Positions 1 through 12,172 of a DNA stretch of 64,000 nt are shown in pieces. Source of the DNA: Callaeas wilsoni (lineage: Eukaryota > Chordata > Aves > Passeriformes > Callaeidae); NCBI GenBank assembly GCA_013398955.1, contig VWPU01001228.1, positions 1 through 64,000 on the forward strand. The letters run 5' to 3'. The notes below the pieces were generated by a model. That model was not told where the DNA came from. It worked only from the letters and a program-made list of their open reading frames with translations, and did not search any database. The position numbers were made by a program, and so were the translations under genes. Each line of letters begins with the position of its first letter. Positions within the stretch are counted from its first letter, which is position 1.

Positions 1-3000
1 GAACCCAAACCCCTACAAATTGTTTCCTTTTCAATTGTTTGAAAACCTGTACTTGGTTTAGGTTCTTGTAGACAGTATTTTCTCTAGCACAAAGCCTCAC
101 TGAAACAATTGCTTTCACTTTCCTGAGTCCATCAGAGTGTGTGGCAGAGAATTAAAACTTAAGGCAAAGCAGATGTAAGGCTGCACAAGGGTTACCTGCC
201 TCCACAGATAATGTGTCTTATCCAGATGATGTGTAGGAGCTGCTCACATGAAGTGAGTGGTTCATAAGGGACTGCTGAATTAAACCTGGCAGCTGGCTTC
301 ACTTTAGTTGTCAGTGATCCAGCTCTTGCAGATTCAATTAGAGGTTTTGGTTCAATTAACCAGAACCTTCATGTGAATCTCCCATGTTCTTGGAGCAGAA
401 CCTTATTGCCTTCCCAAGCAGTTCTTCATAAGCATGTGAAAGTCATGTTTGGCAGCAAAACTAAATGACTTGACAGGGCAAACAGGACTTTAGTTATTCC
501 ATAGGGGAAATCAGAAGTGTAGTTGAGAGAGCTCAGGGTCCACGCACAATGTGTATAGGCTTATCTGAGCTCAGTGTTGGCAAACAGGATATCTGACATC
601 TAAGGTCAGATGTAAATAGCAGAGCAACATCACTTACCTAATTGTTTTTGGGTCATACTGAGCCAAGTTCCCATCTGGAGAGAGGGAAGCAAACAAAGGG
701 CTTGTTTAATCATGTAGCTAAATGTTACTTACACAGGCAAACCCAGTACTGAAATACCGATAGCAGTAACCTTATTAGGCACTGAAATTGCTGTGAATAG
801 AATAAACCATATCGATTATTAACGTTCACAAGAGTCAGTGCCCTTTGTTCCATAGAACAGACCTTAGGGAAAGGAGTATTAAATGGTAATTATTGGTCTG
901 ACACATCCAGAAAATAGTATCTTGTCTTCCCCAACTGAAGCACTTCATAGCAACAGTGACTCAAACATAAATCACTAGGACCAGTTCTCACCCACAGCTT
1001 CCCTCCTGACCTATTTCTTTTAGAAACTGCACCACTGAGAGACCTTAGGTGGATGTATGACTCAGACTACATCATACTTGCTACAAGGGGGATATTGTTT
1101 TGGGCATCTAACCTCGAACTAAATGTAAGAAAAAATACAATCTTCAGGCTATTCCAGCCTTCAGATACAGCCAGGATTCATATCCCCCAAAGGATAGGAA
1201 CATAATAAAATTCGTTCTCTTTTAAAAATTTAATATAAACATTTTAGAAGTTATTGCATTCTGTTGTTCGGTCTGAGCTAATTTTTCTTTTTAAAAAAGG
1301 GACTCAGATATTTTGCTGCCTATGAAGATGGCACTGTAATTTTCCTTTGGACAGCTGTATATCAAAATGTTACTTTTGACTTTTTATTTAACCGGACCAC
1401 AGTTTCTGAAAAATGTTGGGCATGAAAACTGAAGATTATGGGTATTTTAAAGAATTCTATCCTATCAATATGCTACAACTGAATTTTAAAAAAGTGGGAA
1501 AACAGATACTGACTGCATAAATGCAAGTCAAAGCACATAACGACAAAACATGTTGCTAGAGATTGTCTTATATGTTTTAGTGCATGGAATACTTGAATTT
1601 CCCAGATCATATACATTTTTGTGCAAGGCATACCTGAGCTTCCCAGTGCATATATATCTGATAAATATTGTAGGATCTCTATCCTGGAAATTAAGAGAAC
1701 AGTGGATGATCATTATGGGAGTAAAAACATTATGAACATCTCACCTGCTAACAAGTTGGGAGATGCCAGAAATGTTCAGGTGGCATTCATATGTTCAAGT
1801 TTTTTCATATCACCATGCTTTCATAGAGGCATCTTCCTAAAGACCAGGTACTTTTAACTGTCAAGATGTGTTGACAGTCATAACTTTATCACCATAACTT
1901 GTAGATAACTCTGTGAACACTAGTGAAATGAATTATTGAATTCCATGAACTACAGCTTATTTGAATTTTCAGTTTCCACTAGTTTCAATGAGACCTAAAC
2001 CAAGCTTTTCAAACATCAGACTATGTTTAATTGCTCTTCTACTGATCAGAGGTGCATGCTTGGCCTTTGTGTAAAACTCCCATGCTAACTCCTGTTGAAG
2101 CCATGCCATAAACTTGCCTTTATCAGTTCCTCATTTCATCAAACTTCAGTAACAGCACTTACTTTAGCTTTTATAAAAAGAGAAAATTCTGAAAGAAAGT
2201 AATCTTCTCTGTGTTTATAGATTGCTTTTTGCATTACTGCATAAGTCTGCACCTCCTTATATTCTTCTGGTTATTTTTGAGAACAGTATGCTTATACCTG
2301 TTCTTGGGGGGCTGTGCTGGAGCATTGTTCCCCGAGGGGTGCCATCTTCTTCATGGATGTTTGATATTATTCTCTTCCATGGAAATAATAAAATAAGGAA
2401 TTTTCATTCCTATACATTTCTCTTCTTCACTTGATGCTTTGGATTTCTCTCTACTATCACCTCCTGCTATTATAACTCTCATTTCTGCAAAGTATTTTAC
2501 TTTGAGGATTGCTATAATAAAAAGACTATTCCAGTTTTCTTTTTTCAACCTATTCCAAGCATCTTCCAAAAAACCCAAGTCCTTTCAGAGTATTTAACTT
2601 TTTTCTTAATCTTGAGGTATGGCCATGAAGTCATACTATTGAAAAGCTAAAAAAGATCATATCGTTCAATATACATTTTTGAGTATTTTTAGACTATGTT
2701 AAGAATTTACCTAATATAAATTTTAGAGAAAGTCATCTGTCACACTAGGGTGACAAATCATAAGCATAAATACAGTATGGCTTTATTGATTTTTCCTTAA
2801 AGAAAATTAAATTACTGCAAAATAGAAATATACATATATGATAAAAATAAGATAAATGCTTTTATCATTAGTATAATTAAAACATTATTTTCAGAGGGTA
2901 TTTTCATGGTTAATATGTGCTCCCAGTGCTGAAACAACTGAGAGACAAAAAGTTCTCTAAATGAAATGTCAAGCTGAAACAGTACATCTTACAAAGATAC

Positions 3001-3819
3001 ATAATTCATATAATTTTGATAAATAGCTTGTAACTCTTATAAATGTAGAAAATTAGAAAAGGAGTTAAGGATTTTATATGGAGGCAAACATTAAAGAACA
3101 TGTTTAACATAACATAATTGACACATTTTATTACAGACTGATTTTGTAGATCTGAAAAACTTTTGAGGAAAGCAAAGATATCCTTTCATTGTAACTTCGT
3201 GTTAGATAATTTTTTAACTACTGTTATATTGGAAAAAACAAAGAAGAAGAAAATATTTTTGCTTGATAGGCAAGGTGAGATGTATTTGCTGTTTTTAATG
3301 TCAGCCTGATCAGAACAGACCTTGAACTGATGACTTCAAATTTTAATTAACTTAAAAAAAGGCTCATCGATATGAAAAAAAAAAATTTCTAAAACGAGTT
3401 TATGCTAATAAAATTCTGATTTACTGTACCACAATATAGTCTTCTGAAATAGTCACTGATTCCTCCCAAGGATTTCGTAAATAGCATCTACATAAAACTA
3501 TCTATTAAGCTAGTAAAGCAGTACCTGGAAAAATCTCACTCACCTCCTTATAAACATCTGAGTTACACAATTACTGAAAAATACTAAGTGAGGATCTAAT
3601 CAAGCTTTTGCACTTCTGCATAGATGAGGACATTCTCCTTCTACAACATTGTCCTAAAAGCTGAAACAAGCTGAAGAAAAGGAAAATAATATAACCAAAC
3701 CATTCTTCCTTGCTATGTATTAATTTTCCAATTAACTTTGACACATCCATTTGACAAAACTGAGCAAAGTAAAAGTGAAATAAATATGGAAAATCTCCAT
3801 CCTTTATTTGGTTGGGGGG
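1..3819. other. Unique AT-rich non-coding stretch
   Basis: I see no gene, RNA or recognisable transposon here. Open frames are all under about 80 codons, overlap on both strands and show no domain. The only internal structure I noticed is a diverged 41-bp tandem duplication at 1580-1661, listed separately. It could be intergenic or intronic DNA. Confidence 0.7.
1580..1661. repeat. Two-copy 41-bp tandem duplication, diverged
   Basis: The unit starting at 1580 (GTGCATGGAATAC...) is followed directly at 1621 by a similar unit (GTGCAAGGCATAC...). Compared base by base, about 30 of the first 38 positions agree. I see no third copy on either side. The divergence suggests an old local duplication, not an active minisatellite. 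Confidence 0.6.
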
Positions 3820-4746
3820 GAAACATAACAACAAAAGATGAGGAAAAGGCTGAGGTACTTAATGCCTTCTTTGCCTCAGGCTTTAATAGTAACGCCAGTT
3901 GTCCTGCAGGTACCTAGACCCTAGTATTGGAAGACAGGGATAGGGAGCAGAATGAAGCCCTCATAATCTAAGGGGAAACGGTCAGCAACCTTCTACACCA
4001 CTTAGGCACACACAGGTCTATGGGACCAGGTGGATCCATGACAAAGGGACTGAGGGAGCTGGTGGAAGTGCTCACTGAGCCCCTTTTAATTATTTACCAG
4101 CAGTCTCCTGGCCAACCAGGGAGGTCCCAGGTGACCAGAAGTTAACAAATGTGATGCCCACCTACAGGAAGGACTGGAAGAAGATTCTGGGGATTTACAG
4201 GTCTGCCAGTCTAACCTTGGTGGAAGGAAGGTCATTGAGCAGATCATCTTCTACTACAATATGGACTGTTTATTGGATATGGGAAAGGCTATGAATGATG
4301 ATGTTTTTTACCTAGATTTTGGTAAAGACTTTGACACTGTTTATCACAGCATTCTCCCAGAGAATCTGGCTGTTCCTGGCTTTGGTGGGTATTCTCTTCA
4401 CTCAGCAACAAACTGCCTGCATGGCCAAGCTGAAAGGGTGGTGGTGAATGAAGTTCACCACCAGTGCTCACAGGTGTTTTTCCCCAAGGCTCAGTATTGC
4501 AGCTGGTTTTGTTTAGTAACTTTATCAATGATCCAGATGAGGGGATTGAGTGTACCCTCAGTCAATTTGCAGATGACACCAAACTGGGAGGGAGTATTGA
4601 TCTGCTGAATGGTAGAAAGGGTCTACAGAGGGATCTGGATCAATAAATCAAGGCCAATGGGATAAGATTCAACTTGTGTTGTTTAGCCTGGGGAAAAGGA
4701 GGCTGAAGAGAGACCTTATTGCTCTCTACAACTACATGAAAGGAGT
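3820..4746 (+). mobile_element. CR1 LINE, 5'-truncated, ORF2 part (left half of a split element)
   Basis: This is a decayed CR1 non-LTR retrotransposon. At 3837-3878 it reads DEEKAEVLNAFFAS, the conserved stretch between endonuclease and reverse transcriptase in CR1 ORF2. At 4309-4356 it reads YLDFGKDFDTVYHSIL, the RT motif A region, and at 4566-4577 it reads FADD, the catalytic motif C. Motifs A and C lie in different frames, so at least one frameshift separates them. About 100 bp seem missing near 4245, before motif A, and about 400 bp near 4673, where the sequence jumps to the end of ORF2. The element continues after the inserted CR1(-) at 4748-5200. Confidence 0.9.
4261..4646 (+). pseudogene. 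CR1 reverse-transcriptase remnant (ORF2 fragment)
   Basis: Two overlapping open frames carry the middle of the CR1 reverse transcriptase. The first starts at the ATG at 4261 and has motif A with FDTV. The second has QGSV followed by [20 protein letters not shown] with the catalytic FADD box at 4566-4577. The frames are offset, fingers residues are missing upstream, and most of the thumb and C-terminus has been deleted. It therefore cannot encode a working enzyme. It has no promoter of its own and is part of the truncated LINE around it. Confidence 0.85.
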
Positions 4747-4747
4747 C

Positions 4748-5200
4748 ACAGAATCATAGAATCATAAAATCATAGAATATGTTGAGTTTGGAGGGACCCA
4801 TCAGGATCATCAAGTCCAACTCCCGGCTGTGCACAGGACACCTCAAAAATCACACCTGTGCCTGAGAGCATTGTCCAAACTCTTCTTGAACTCTGTCAGG
4901 CTTGGTGCTGTGAGCACTTCCCTGGGGATCCTGTTCCAGTGCTCAACTGGCCTCTGAGTGAAGAACCTTTTCCTATTATCCACCCTAAACCTACCCTGAT
5001 TCAACTTCATGCTGTTTCCTCAAGCCTTGTCACTGCAACGTGAGAGTGAAGAGATTGGTATCTGGCCCTCCTCTTCACCTTGCAAGGAAGTTGTAATGGC
5101 AGTGAGGTCTCCCCTCAGTGTCCTCTTCTCCAGGCTAACCAAACCAAGAGACATCAGCTGTTCCTCATTCGGCTTCCCCTCCAGATCATCCTTGTGGCCT
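4748..5200 (-). mobile_element. CR1 LINE 3' fragment inserted into an older CR1
   Basis: On the plus strand this begins with about four copies of the CR1 8-bp tail unit in reverse complement (TCACAGAA/TCATAGAA type, 4748-4778). It continues with the usual CR1 3'-end signature (GAGGGACCCATCAGGATCATC, then CAAGTCCAACTC) and runs into the complement of the ORF2 C-terminus up to about 5200. The CR1(+) on the left resumes at its own 3' part on the right (about 5200-5450), which shows a nested insertion. The host lost roughly 60 bp at the junction, so I cannot define a target duplication. Confidence 0.9.
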
Positions 5201-5450
5201 CAAATTACCTCAGATTGTACCGAGGTCAATACAGACTTCATATTAGGAAACATTTATTCACAGAAAGGGTTGTCAAGCATGGAAACAGGCTGCCTGGGGA
5301 AGTACTCAATTCCCCATCCCTGGAGGTACATAAAATCATGAGACCATTATGCTTTGGGACTTGTTTTAGTGGTGAACTTGGTGGTGCTTGGTCTACAGTT
5401 GGACTTGATGATCTTATTGGATTTTCCAAAATAAACAATTCTTTAATTCT
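5201..5450 (+). mobile_element. CR1 LINE 3' end (right half of the split element)
   Basis: This continues the CR1(+) that begins at 3820. It starts near GGCCTCAAATT and carries the conserved CR1 C-terminal and 3'-UTR text, including GAAACATTTATTCACAGAAA, then GGGTTGTCAAGCATGG and GGACTTGATGATCTT. It ends in a decayed ATTCTTTAATTCTT tail at about 5438-5451, where intact copies have ATTCTATG repeats. Confidence 0.88.
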
Positions 5451-8400
5451 TCTTTACTTCTGGCAAAGATGCGGTATATTCTAATAGTGATGTTTGTACA
5501 CCCTTCTTATTACTCTGGCTTTCTGAGAGTGGAAAATGAGATGGGGTGGAAATAGACTACATACAGGTATAGAGTATAAACGGATACTCTTGTGTTTGTG
5601 GTTATTACTATTCCTCTTTAGGTGATGTATGAGATGAAGGAAAAAACATTGTCTTCTAGTACATGGCAGAGATCACAGAAGGCACATATATGTGTACAGA
5701 TAAGTACCACTTACTTAACTATTGTCAAAATATGCCCCAATATTACAAATAAATTCTAGTAGATATTTAGAACTCTTGGACTTTGTACAATATTTTGAGT
5801 TATGAAGTCAGAAGACATAATGCAATCTTTGTGAAGTCAAGGGGAATTTTACTGTTTATTTCACTGAGAGCAACAGTTTGATGCAAACTGCAAATGTTGT
5901 CTAAAACAGAACAAGGTTTTATGCCAGTAGAATCCACCTAGTCCCATCAGTATTTAGTAACTACTTAAGATTTTTGACTGAACAAGGGATTCAGTGTGAA
6001 CTTTCCTGACTTGCCACATTGCTGTGATGAGAATCATGCTCCTTAACATCAGTCACCTTGCATACTTTGCCTGACAAAGCCTGGCGGGATGCTTCACAAC
6101 TATGAGAAGCCTGGCTAAAAAAATGTAAAGTAATATTTTCCTGGAAGAGGAAAAAATGCTTTTAACAGAACTTTTTTTTTTTTTTTTTTTTTTGTGTAAG
6201 GAAGCAATCTCTTTGTTTCTAGATTTTGCTTTAGAGGAATGGATATTAACTGGCTGGGCCCTAAAATTCATACTGTGTATTTCATTACCCCAGCAGGGAC
6301 TCCTGTGAGGTATCATATCTGCTTGGAGTAAAATACATAAATAAATCTCCCAATATTCTCTGCATCACAGGAAGACTCCACCTACAGCTCTTCTGCCTGG
6401 AAGGCTTCAGCATAGCCTCCTGTCTACAGAGGATAGCTGTGCTGAGCAAGGGCAAAGAGGTGGAATTAATGGCTGGGACACCATGGTACTGATGTAAAAG
6501 TAAGAGGCAGGCCATGGAGTTGACTCTTAAGAAATAATAAGAAGCAAATAATGAAAAAACAAAGGAAAAGTTTGCTAATAGGCATTGAAATAAATTACCA
6601 TAAAATCCACAAAAGGTAGAGGCATATCTTTCCTTTCAATATGTATCAAAATTACTGTAAAGTAAGTTTTTCTGCTTAATTCACAGGTGTACTGTTGCAT
6701 GTTCAGTATGATATAACTGTCAAGTTCAGTGTATATAGCTGTTCATAAATTTAGAAGTCACTAGCCTTTTGCACTTGTTTTATTTCTAACATTGAAAGGT
6801 CTGGTTCATCACTCTATTAGTCAAACTTTAAGTGTAGTGCACTTTCGCTGGAGGAAAAGTGGAACAGTCTGGTTTAAATCAGGTTCCATTCTATTTTCAA
6901 TATGATGAAAATGGTAAAAAATAGGTTTTGTCCAGTTCAACTCTAATGCACTCCCCTTCTCTTTGCAGACCTGTGCATTCTCATTTTACATCAGCTATAG
7001 CTTGCTTATGTCTTTCTAGAATCAGATTCCATGTCAACAATGAGTCAAACCCCAGTTCCTGTTAGTGATTAAAAAGTAAAAACAAAATAGAGGTTAAGAA
7101 GAAAGAAAAATGTATATACCGCAATAGTGATGTGCCATGGAAATCATTCTGCTGCTAAGGTGATAGTCTGAAATTTCAAGACAGCTGTGATTCTTTCTGC
7201 CTACCAGAACGCTTTTTTCTTGTCAGTCCACTCTTGTGCAGTAGAAATTTCTTTCTACAGCCAATACAGTATGACACATTTTCCTTGATGCTTAGAAAGA
7301 GCTTTTAAGCCATACTGTAAGATATGTGTGGTGCTATAAAAAATCATGTACTTTTACATTGAAATTCCCTCTATGTTAGAGATTAAGCTGACATTAAGAT
7401 ATAACGTTTAAAAATGTAATTAGGGGGTGAAAATTATGAACATGCATAGTTTTATCATCTATTTCCTCTAAGATATCAATTTAAGTCATTTTAATTCTTC
7501 CCTTAATATGTTAAAGATGCAAATAATATTATTACTGTCACATTGACATGTGTTGCTCCCATAAGAAATCTAATTTCAGTAAAAAGTAGCTGTGCAGGTA
7601 AGGTTGAATGTCTTCTCAAAAAAAAAAAAGTTATTGGCCTCTTATACATCTGATATTGCTGTAATATAAAACTTGTGGTATTTGTAGAAAATAATTATTT
7701 CTGAAGGCATAAAAGTAAAAAAAAAAAGGAACCAACACTGTAAATTCTGAAAAATGTAATTGTGCAATAGAACTACTGTAGCTTTATATCACCATGACTG
7801 TGGTGACAATTTATCCTTATTTCATAGCTAACTTACCTAACCATACCCTACTGCACTTTCATGTAGCCTTTTCTGAAAAATCTGTAATATCAGAATCCCA
7901 GCTCTTGTTGAAGAGAAACTGAGATCATAAGTTAGATTTTAAAGTGTAGGTAAATGCCTAAAATATTAGAGAGTCCCCAATAGTATTTTCAAAAGCCCTT
8001 AATCTCCACTGAAACTAATCAGCACTGAAAATTAATCTGGAAGCAGGACTATAGTCATGGGCCTTGAGATTATAGAGTGACATTTATTTTCCATTTCTCT
8101 AAACCTGTGATCTTTTAATTACTCTGTGAAAAGCAGAACAGCTGGAAAAGGAAACATTTTAAAAGATCAGTACCCTCTTTTATTTGTTTGCTCCCTACAA
8201 CATAAGGTAAAAGAATCAAATTTTAAAGCCTTGTAGAAGAAAGCAATAAAATCACGTGGCAGGAAAGACAACTGATTAGAAGGAATCCAACTGCTAAGAT
8301 TGGAAAAACAGAGATGTCTTTTTGGTGAGGGAAAAGATAGTACTCCCATTCCTGAGCTGTTTCTGAATTTTATCCTAAACAGTAATTGGATAAAACAGAC

Positions 8401-9429
8401 AGTTGCTGTGGAAGAGGCAAGACATGTTTTTAAACAAAAATGACAATATTTTTTACTAAAAGTGGGTGATGGTTTAGTCTTTTTTTTTTTTTTTTTTTTC
8501 ATAGAAACACCTACCTGCAAACTTGAGATGTAGGCATGTAGCTTCAGGAAAGGAGCAGTTCATTGAATGTTTTCCATAGGCATTATGCTTTGACTATTAC
8601 ACTTTTCACATTTGCATCCTATCTCTCTTATGCCAGGTATCTTCAGGTGAACATTCTTGTGTTCAGCTTAATGCTGTAAACTCCACAACCAAAATAAAGC
8701 TCACACCTCTTTTGATTATGAGCTGGTTAGCATCATTGAAACTAATCATCCTTGGGGTAGAGATAAAACCATGATTCAAAATTAAACTACATCACCATCA
8801 ACAATCTTATTTGACATTAACCTACATAAGTTTTGTCGGATTACTTAAACGCCTTCCATTTTAAGAACAATTGTAGCAACAAAATATACAACCTGCGACA
8901 AATACAGGACTTTCAAGGAGTTGATTCAATGCCTGTCACAAATCTGCTGGAAAGACACTAAGCTGAAAATGTTTTATACCTGTGCGATATGCTGTGCCTG
9001 TACAATATGGTTGTATGTCACAGGCACAGTGAATCTGTTGCTTCAAGGACAAGTAATACTGACTATGTGCTACTTGCTGAAGAGTTACTCAGTATGTCAT
9101 TGTGCCATTTTGCAGGATTTCTGAACATCCCAGAAAAAGCATGATGCATCATCGGTCAGTGCGGCAGGGCAGTGGATTAGAGCAGTACCTACAAAAATGT
9201 GGTTTTGGCTGCTGAATCAGTGTATTGCTCTAAAATGCTTTACAGTATTTTGATACACAGATTCTGAGGAATGGTAGTCTTTCAAATGAGATCCACTTCA
9301 TAGCTTTATGCCTGTCTTTATTTATAGCAAGCCTTCTTGTGGTCAGAAGAATACTAGTGAAATAAGCAAAAGACACTTCTTTGAAATGCAAAACTCATCA
9401 GTTTATAGTGGTACTGATGCCTTGTAGAG
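5451..9429. other. Unique AT-rich non-coding stretch
   Basis: I recognise no gene or transposon. It contains T-tracts at 6172-6193 (22 T) and 8480-8499 (20 T) and a small hairpin at 8992-9029. The minus-strand 117-codon frame at 8167-8520 begins in the lysine-rich translation of the T-tract and resembles no family I know. Confidence 0.65.
8992..9029. repeat. 10-bp perfect inverted repeat (hairpin)
   Basis: CTGTGCCTGT at 8992-9001 is the exact reverse complement of ACAGGCACAG at 9020-9029, with an 18-nt loop. The loop contains a further 4-bp pair (ACAA/TTGT). It is too short for a microRNA precursor as it stands, and I assign no function. Confidence 0.5.
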
Positions 9430-9870
9430 GCTGACCTGGCAGAGGCTAGACAGAGTGAAAGGATAAAGGGCAGGTATTTATTGAAAGGCCTTCACAGGGT
9501 GCACCTTGGGCAGTGCAGGAGTCTCGCAGAGCCTACACCCAAGATGGACACAGTCACACGTTTTTCGGACAGATGTAAGTTTTGTCCATTTGCATATCAG
9601 AGGTTAATTGTCCAATTACAGCTTCAGGCAGTGGAGTCCCATTCTCTTAGTTTGCTTCCCCCCAACTCACTTTTGTTTACATTTCTCGAGGCCTATAACA
9701 ATAAGATGTCCTTGATTCTCAGGCCTAGAGAGGAATTGTGTCTGACAAAAATGGGAAAAGCAGTTGCTAACACTTTATATAGATGTCAGAGTTATACATT
9801 AAGGAATTGCAGAATTACAAATATATGAAAATATAAAAGCTAAAATCCTAAGGCATCGTACAGAACCCTA
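9430..9870 (-). mobile_element. Probable solo LTR of an avian endogenous retrovirus
   Basis: The segment resembles an avian LTR I know in this orientation. GGCAGGTATTTATTG places an AATAAA poly(A) signal on the minus strand at 9477-9482. The sequence then runs through TACACCCAAGATGGACAC, an octamer ATTTGCAT at 9588-9595 and GGTTAATTGTCCAATTACAG. A minus-strand TATATAAAG lies at 9774-9782. I could not find clear TG...CA ends or a target duplication, so both borders are approximate. No gag, pol or env sequence is attached, which fits a solo LTR left by recombination. Confidence 0.55.
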
Positions 9871-10584
9871 TATCTATTCATATGCAGGGAGTTCTAGATT
9901 AAATATGTGTTTATAATAATCATTAACATAATGCCTACATAATACCTGCATAAATATTAACATAACCTACTTAGATATCCTTGCTTTGATGGAGAATTCA
10001 CTTTAACTTCTTCTGCCCATTGAAGAAATTATTCAATTCTTGTTTATATGCTTAAAATAGTCAAAATTTCAAGTCATATGTGGAGATCACAGAAAGAAAA
10101 TCACAACAAAATAATACATAGCAACATTAAGAGACAAAACAAACCAAGAGAAAACCCGAACTGCAAGTAGAATAAGAAAAGCAGAATTTGGACAAAGAAT
10201 TAAAAAGACAAGCTTTAGTAAGATTAAAAGAAGAAAATGAGAAAAAAAAACGTGATAGCCAAAGAGAAGGACAATATCAAACAATAAAACTGGATGACAC
10301 CTGTGTCATGTTTTCTTTTTTTCCTTGAGGACAGGACCAGTGGTCAAGCGAGCAACCATAGGGAAAGAGTGGTTATAGGAAACTCACTGAGAGTTCTGAT
10401 ACCGAATTAATGTGGGGCTAGAATGGCTAGTACTTTGAAGACATGGACACACTTTCAAATTTCTGCACAGCTAAATACAGATAAAAGTCAAATCTGATTA
10501 TATTTAAGGAACGAGAGATAAAGGTTTAACATGATCAAAACTTTCCATTTGTATTCTGGACTCTATTAAAAGAAGTGGGGCCAG
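9871..10584. other. Unique non-coding stretch
   Basis: AT-rich sequence with purine-rich patches around 10085-10270 and no feature I can name. Confidence 0.6.
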
Positions 10585-10969
10585 TATGTCAAGCAAGGTG
10601 ATTCTGCACCTCCATGTCACTCTTGTGAGACCTCTTCACCTGGAGTGCTGCTTCCCGCTCTGGGGTCTCCAGCATAAGAAGGATGTACACCTGACAGAGT
10701 AAGTCCATAGGAGGCCACAAAGATGCTCAGAGGGCTGGAACACCTCCTTTGTGAAGACAGGTTGAAAGAGTTGGGAGACCTTATAGCAGCCTCCCAGTAC
10801 CTAAAGAGGACTTCAAGAGAGCTGAAAGGGACTTTTCACAAAGGCATGCAGTAACAGTACAATATAAGAGCTTGAAACTGAAAGAGGGTAGGTTTATGTC
10901 AGGGAAATATTCTTTCTTGTGAGGATGGTGCGGCAGTGGAACATGTTGCCCAGAGAAGATGTGGATGCC
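10585..10969 (+). mobile_element. CR1 LINE 3' fragment, left part (split by an LTR)
   Basis: This matches the CR1 ORF2 C-terminus and 3'-UTR. It reads CACCTGGAGTGCTGCTTCC, later AGAGGGCTGGAACACCTCC, GACCTTATAGCAGCC, and finally GTTGCCCAGAGAAGATGTGG followed by ATGCC. It stops exactly where a TG...CA LTR begins at 10970 and resumes after the LTR at 12019, so this is one CR1 copy interrupted by an insertion. Confidence 0.9.
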
Positions 10970-12018
10970 TGTGGTGGTTTGACTCTGGCTGGATGCCAAG
11001 TGCCCACCAAAGTTGCTCCATCATTTCCATCCTTAACTGGACAGAGAAGAGAAAATATAACAAAAGACTCATGAGTTGAGACAAGGACAGGGAGAGATCA
11101 TTCCCCAGCTACTGTCACAAGCCAAACAGACCTGATTTGGAGAAGTTAATTGAATTTATTACCAATTAAATGCAAAGTAGCATAATGAGAAGTAAAAAAA
11201 AAAAAAAATCTCAGAAACACCTTCCTCTCCCTTCTTCCTGGGCTGAACATCATTCCTAATTCTCTACCTCCTCAACCCCCAAGGGAGATGGGGAATAGGG
11301 TTTAGGGTCGGTTCATCACATGTTGTTTTCTGCTGCTGCTTCTTCCCCCTCAGGCTGAGTTGTCCTCTTGCTCCAGTGTAGAGTTCCTCCCACGGGAAAC
11401 AATCATTCATGAACTGCTCCAGTGTGGGTCCTTCTCACAGGGTAACAAGTCCTACCAGCAAAACCGCTCCAATTGCTCTCCCCATGGTTCTGCAGGTCCT
11501 GTAGGGAGACTTCTCTAAGTATGGAGTTCCCATGGGGTCACAGCTTCGTTTTGAGCATCCACCTGCTACAGCATGCTACACTTTTGGGTCTCTTACATGG
11601 TCTGAAGGTGGATCTCTGGTCCCACATGGACCTTCATGTTCTGCACAGGCACCTTCTGCCTTACCACGGTCTGCACCACAGACTGCAGGGGGTATCTCAG
11701 CTCCAGCACCAGAAGCACGTTCTCTCTCTCCTTCTTCATTCACCTTGGTGTTTACAAAGGTTTTCTTTCACATGTTCTCACTCCTCCCTTCTCTGCTGCA
11801 ATTACTTCTGCCCAATAACATTTTTCATTCTTAAATATGTCATGACAGATGCATTACTACATCTCTGATTGGCTAGGCCTTGGCCAGTGGTGAGTCTGTC
11901 TTGGAGCTGGCTGGCATTGGCTCTGCCAGATATGGGAGAAGCTTCTGGAAGATTTTCACTAGTGTCACCCCTGTAGCACCTCCCTGCTACCAAAATATTG
12001 CCATGCAAACCTAAGACA
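10970..12018 (-). mobile_element. Complete solo LTR (ERV, ERVL-like) inserted in CR1
   Basis: The element runs from TGTGGTGG at 10970 to AAGACA at 12018 (1,049 bp). It is flanked by ATGCC (10965-10969) and ATGAC (12019-12023), a 5-bp target duplication with one mismatch. The host CR1 reads continuously across the insertion once one duplicate is removed. Orientation is inferred: a minus-strand AATAAA lies at 11155-11160 and a TATA-like CATATTTAAG at about 11830-11839, so it probably points left. It contains several imperfect repeats built on CTCCAG/TGGGTCC and CACCATGG-like words. A second copy of the family lies at 27.9-29.3 kb. Its frames (for example 11473-11868) are not genes. Confidence 0.85.
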
Positions 12019-12172
12019 ATGACCTGTTCCTGAGAGTATTCAAGACAGGCTGGATGGGACTTTGAGCAACATGGTCAAGTGGATGGTCTTCCCTGCCCAT
12101 GGCAGGGGAATTGGAACTAGATGATCTTTCAGATCCTTTTCATCCCAAACTTTTCTATGATTCTCTGATCCT
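12019..12172 (+). mobile_element. CR1 LINE 3' end, right part
   Basis: The end of the CR1 that starts at 10585. It reads GAGAGTATTCAAGACAGGC, then TGGATGGGACTTTGAGCAAC, the CCCTGCCCATGGCAGGGG palindrome typical of this CR1 type, and GAACTAGATGATCTTTCAG. It finishes with TTCTATGATTCTCTGAT, the 8-bp tail repeat. Confidence 0.9.

Noticed and set aside
6172..6193. T22 run as the poly(A) tail of a minus-strand retrocopy
   Set aside because: The sequence to its right shows no poly(A) signal at the expected place and no protein similarity. It is a simple homopolymer.
11473..11868. 131-codon plus-strand frame and its neighbours
   Set aside because: It lies wholly within the solo LTR at 10970-12018, is antisense to the inferred LTR direction, and the LTR does not encode protein.
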